The notes under the pieces are model-generated. The model worked only from the letters and a program-made list of their open reading frames with translations. It was not told the DNA's origin and searched no databases. From Burkholderiales bacterium (lineage in GTDB: Bacteria > Pseudomonadota > Gammaproteobacteria > Burkholderiales > SG8-39), in contig CAKKSJ010000416.1 of the NCBI GenBank assembly GCA_919902965.1, forward strand, positions 1 to 6,361: a stretch of 6,361 bases of DNA, written 5' to 3'. The translations under genes were made by a program, and so were the position numbers. Below, piece by piece: positions 5,131 through 6,361 of this stretch. Every line of letters begins with the position of its first letter. The first letter of the stretch is position 1.

Positions 5131-6354
5131 TCAGCTTGCTCCCGATAACTCGTTCAGCAACGCAGCCCAGGCCTTGAACGCAATCCGTTTGTCGTAGCGC
5201 TCGCACAATAGCGTGCGTGCCCGCGCGCCCATCGCCTCGCGCAAAGCGGCATTGCTTTGCAGCCGCAGCAGTTGATTGGCCAGGCCTGCCGCGTCGCCTT
5301 GTCGCACCGCCGCACCTATGCCTTCGCGCGTAACGAACTGGCTGATCTCACCCTCGGGATCGCCGACAAACACTGCCGGCCGCCCGGCGGCGAGAATGCC
5401 GTAGAGCTTGCTCGGGAAAACGTAGCCTTCAACTTCGGGCCGCTGCGACACCAGGTGCACATCGCCAACCCCGAGACTGAAGGACAGTCCGGCCCGGTCC
5501 TGATAGGGCCGGAACTGAACATTCACGAGTCCCCTGCGATGGACTTCGTCTTCGAGCATGCGCCGCTGCGCGCCGTCGCCGATGAACAGAAATACCATCG
5601 ACTCTGCCATGCCAGCGAGACTTTGCGCGGCATTGAGGATGGTATCGAATTCATGCACGCGGCCCATGTTGCCTGAATAGCAGACGACGAATTTGCTATC
5701 CAGCCCCCATTCGCGCCGCAGGGGATTGTCCGCTGCAGCGACCGGGCGTATCGCCTCCATGTCGGCCCAGTTGGGGATCACGCGCGTTCGCTCCGGTAGT
5801 CCACCCGCACGCCCCACCACTTCCGCCATGCGCGCGCCCAGCACCACGTTTGCCGCCGCCGAGCCGAATGCCCGGTTGCGCATCCAGCGCAGAACTTCAG
5901 CCTGCGGCCCGTTGAGCGCGCGTACACCCAAGGCGTCTGCCACCTCGGGAAACACGTCCTGCACCCAGTTGACGAGCCGCGCGCCGCGCACGCGGGCGAC
6001 AATGGCCGCCACCACCGAGATCAGGGGCGGGTCCGTCTTGGCGACCAGGACATCACCCGCGCGCGTAAGTCGCCAGAGCTTCCAGCCCGCGGCAAGGTAG
6101 AAGGTCGCATAATCCAAGGCCCTGCCGACGAGTTTGTCGCGACCGAAACGCGCGGTGCGCACGCGATGCACCTCGACGCCGTCGATGCGCTCGTGCGGCG
6201 GCAGTCCCGCCGCCGCGTCGTCGTAGCGCTGACGACTCGTGACCACGCCTACCTCATGTCCGGCACCGGCCAAGAAAAAAGCCAGATCGGAAAGCATCTG
6301 GCTGGTCGCAGAATGGTCGGGGTAGAAGTAGCGGTTGGTGAAGATGACTCTCAT
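5131..6354 (-). CDS. GT4-like glycosyltransferase (WbuB/WcaI type), probable surface polysaccharide synthesis
   Basis: This 407-residue protein is a predicted GT-B-fold glycosyltransferase that would transfer a sugar from a nucleotide-sugar donor during exopolysaccharide, O-antigen or capsule assembly at the cytoplasmic face. The N-terminal acceptor domain starts with MRVIFTNRYFYPDHSATSQM, a pattern I associate with WbuB/WcaI-like enzymes. NWVQDVFPE follows at 129-137, and the domain boundary is near IPNWAD at 193-198. The donor domain has YSGNMGRVHEFDTIL at 226-240, FIGDG at 257-261 and EGYVFPSKLYGILAAGRP at 309-326, with Lys316 in the place of the usual phosphate-contacting region. The classical E-x7-E motif is not clearly kept, as expected for this subgroup. 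No signal peptide is seen. ATG 6354 gives a normal N-terminus, but only 7 bp lie upstream in the window, so the ribosome site cannot be judged. Donor and acceptor sugars cannot be predicted. Confidence 0.88.
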   Translation of the reverse strand: MRVIFTNRYFYPDHSATSQMLSDLAFFLAGAGHEVGVVTSRQRYDDAAAGLPPHERIDGVEVHRVRTARFGRDKLVGRALDYATFYLAAGWKLWRLTRAGDVLVAKTDPPLISVVAAIVARVRGARLVNWVQDVFPEVADALGVRALNGPQAEVLRWMRNRAFGSAAANVVLGARMAEVVGRAGGLPERTRVIPNWADMEAIRPVAAADNPLRREWGLDSKFVVCYSGNMGRVHEFDTILNAAQSLAGMAESMVFLFIGDGAQRRMLEDEVHRRGLVNVQFRPYQDRAGLSFSLGVGDVHLVSQRPEVEGYVFPSKLYGILAAGRPAVFVGDPEGEISQFVTREGIGAAVRQGDAAGLANQLLRLQSNAALREAMGARARTLLCERYDKRIAFKAWAALLNELSGAS

Positions 6355-6361
6355 CGGGCGG

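Overview
The window looks like ordinary GC-rich chromosome from a betaproteobacterium-like Gram-negative. This rests on the base composition, the style of the Fur boxes, the periplasmic iron-binding protein and the TonB protein. The genus cannot be told from the sequence. I see no phage, transposon, CRISPR, tRNA or rRNA. I also see no clear undescribed system; the content is an iron-uptake locus with an unusual layout beside one polysaccharide-type glycosyltransferase.

Layout from left to right: (1) 1-225 holds a possible 3' end of an upstream gene, then a well-formed promoter with a Fur box inside it. (2) 226-1260 (+) encodes the periplasmic ferric-iron-binding protein (FbpA/FutA type). (3) 1270-2919 (-) encodes a fused two-domain inner-membrane permease (FbpB type), ending 9 bp from the end of gene 2. 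(4) 2920-3054 is a divergent promoter region with a second Fur box. (5) 3055-4188 (+) encodes the transporter ATPase (FbpC type), which carries an unusual four-cysteine cluster in its C-terminal part. (6) 4163-5005 (-) encodes a TonB protein whose 3' end overlaps the ATPase gene by 26 bp. (7) 5040-5068 is a perfect 12-bp hairpin with a T-tract, a strong intrinsic terminator. (8) 5131-6354 (-) encodes a GT4-like glycosyltransferase of the WbuB/WcaI kind, probably part of a surface-polysaccharide cluster continuing past the right edge.

How the parts fit: the binding protein captures Fe(III) in the periplasm, the permease moves it across the inner membrane, and the ATPase powers this. The TonB protein would energise outer-membrane receptors that bring ferric complexes into the periplasm, so the four genes could cover both membranes, although no receptor or ExbBD is in the window. 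The three transporter genes are usually one operon in order A-B-C. Here they are three separate transcription units in alternating orientation, apparently tied together by two Fur boxes sharing the 10-mer GAATCATTCG. Both gene-end junctions are convergent and have no terminator, so antisense overlap of transcripts is likely.
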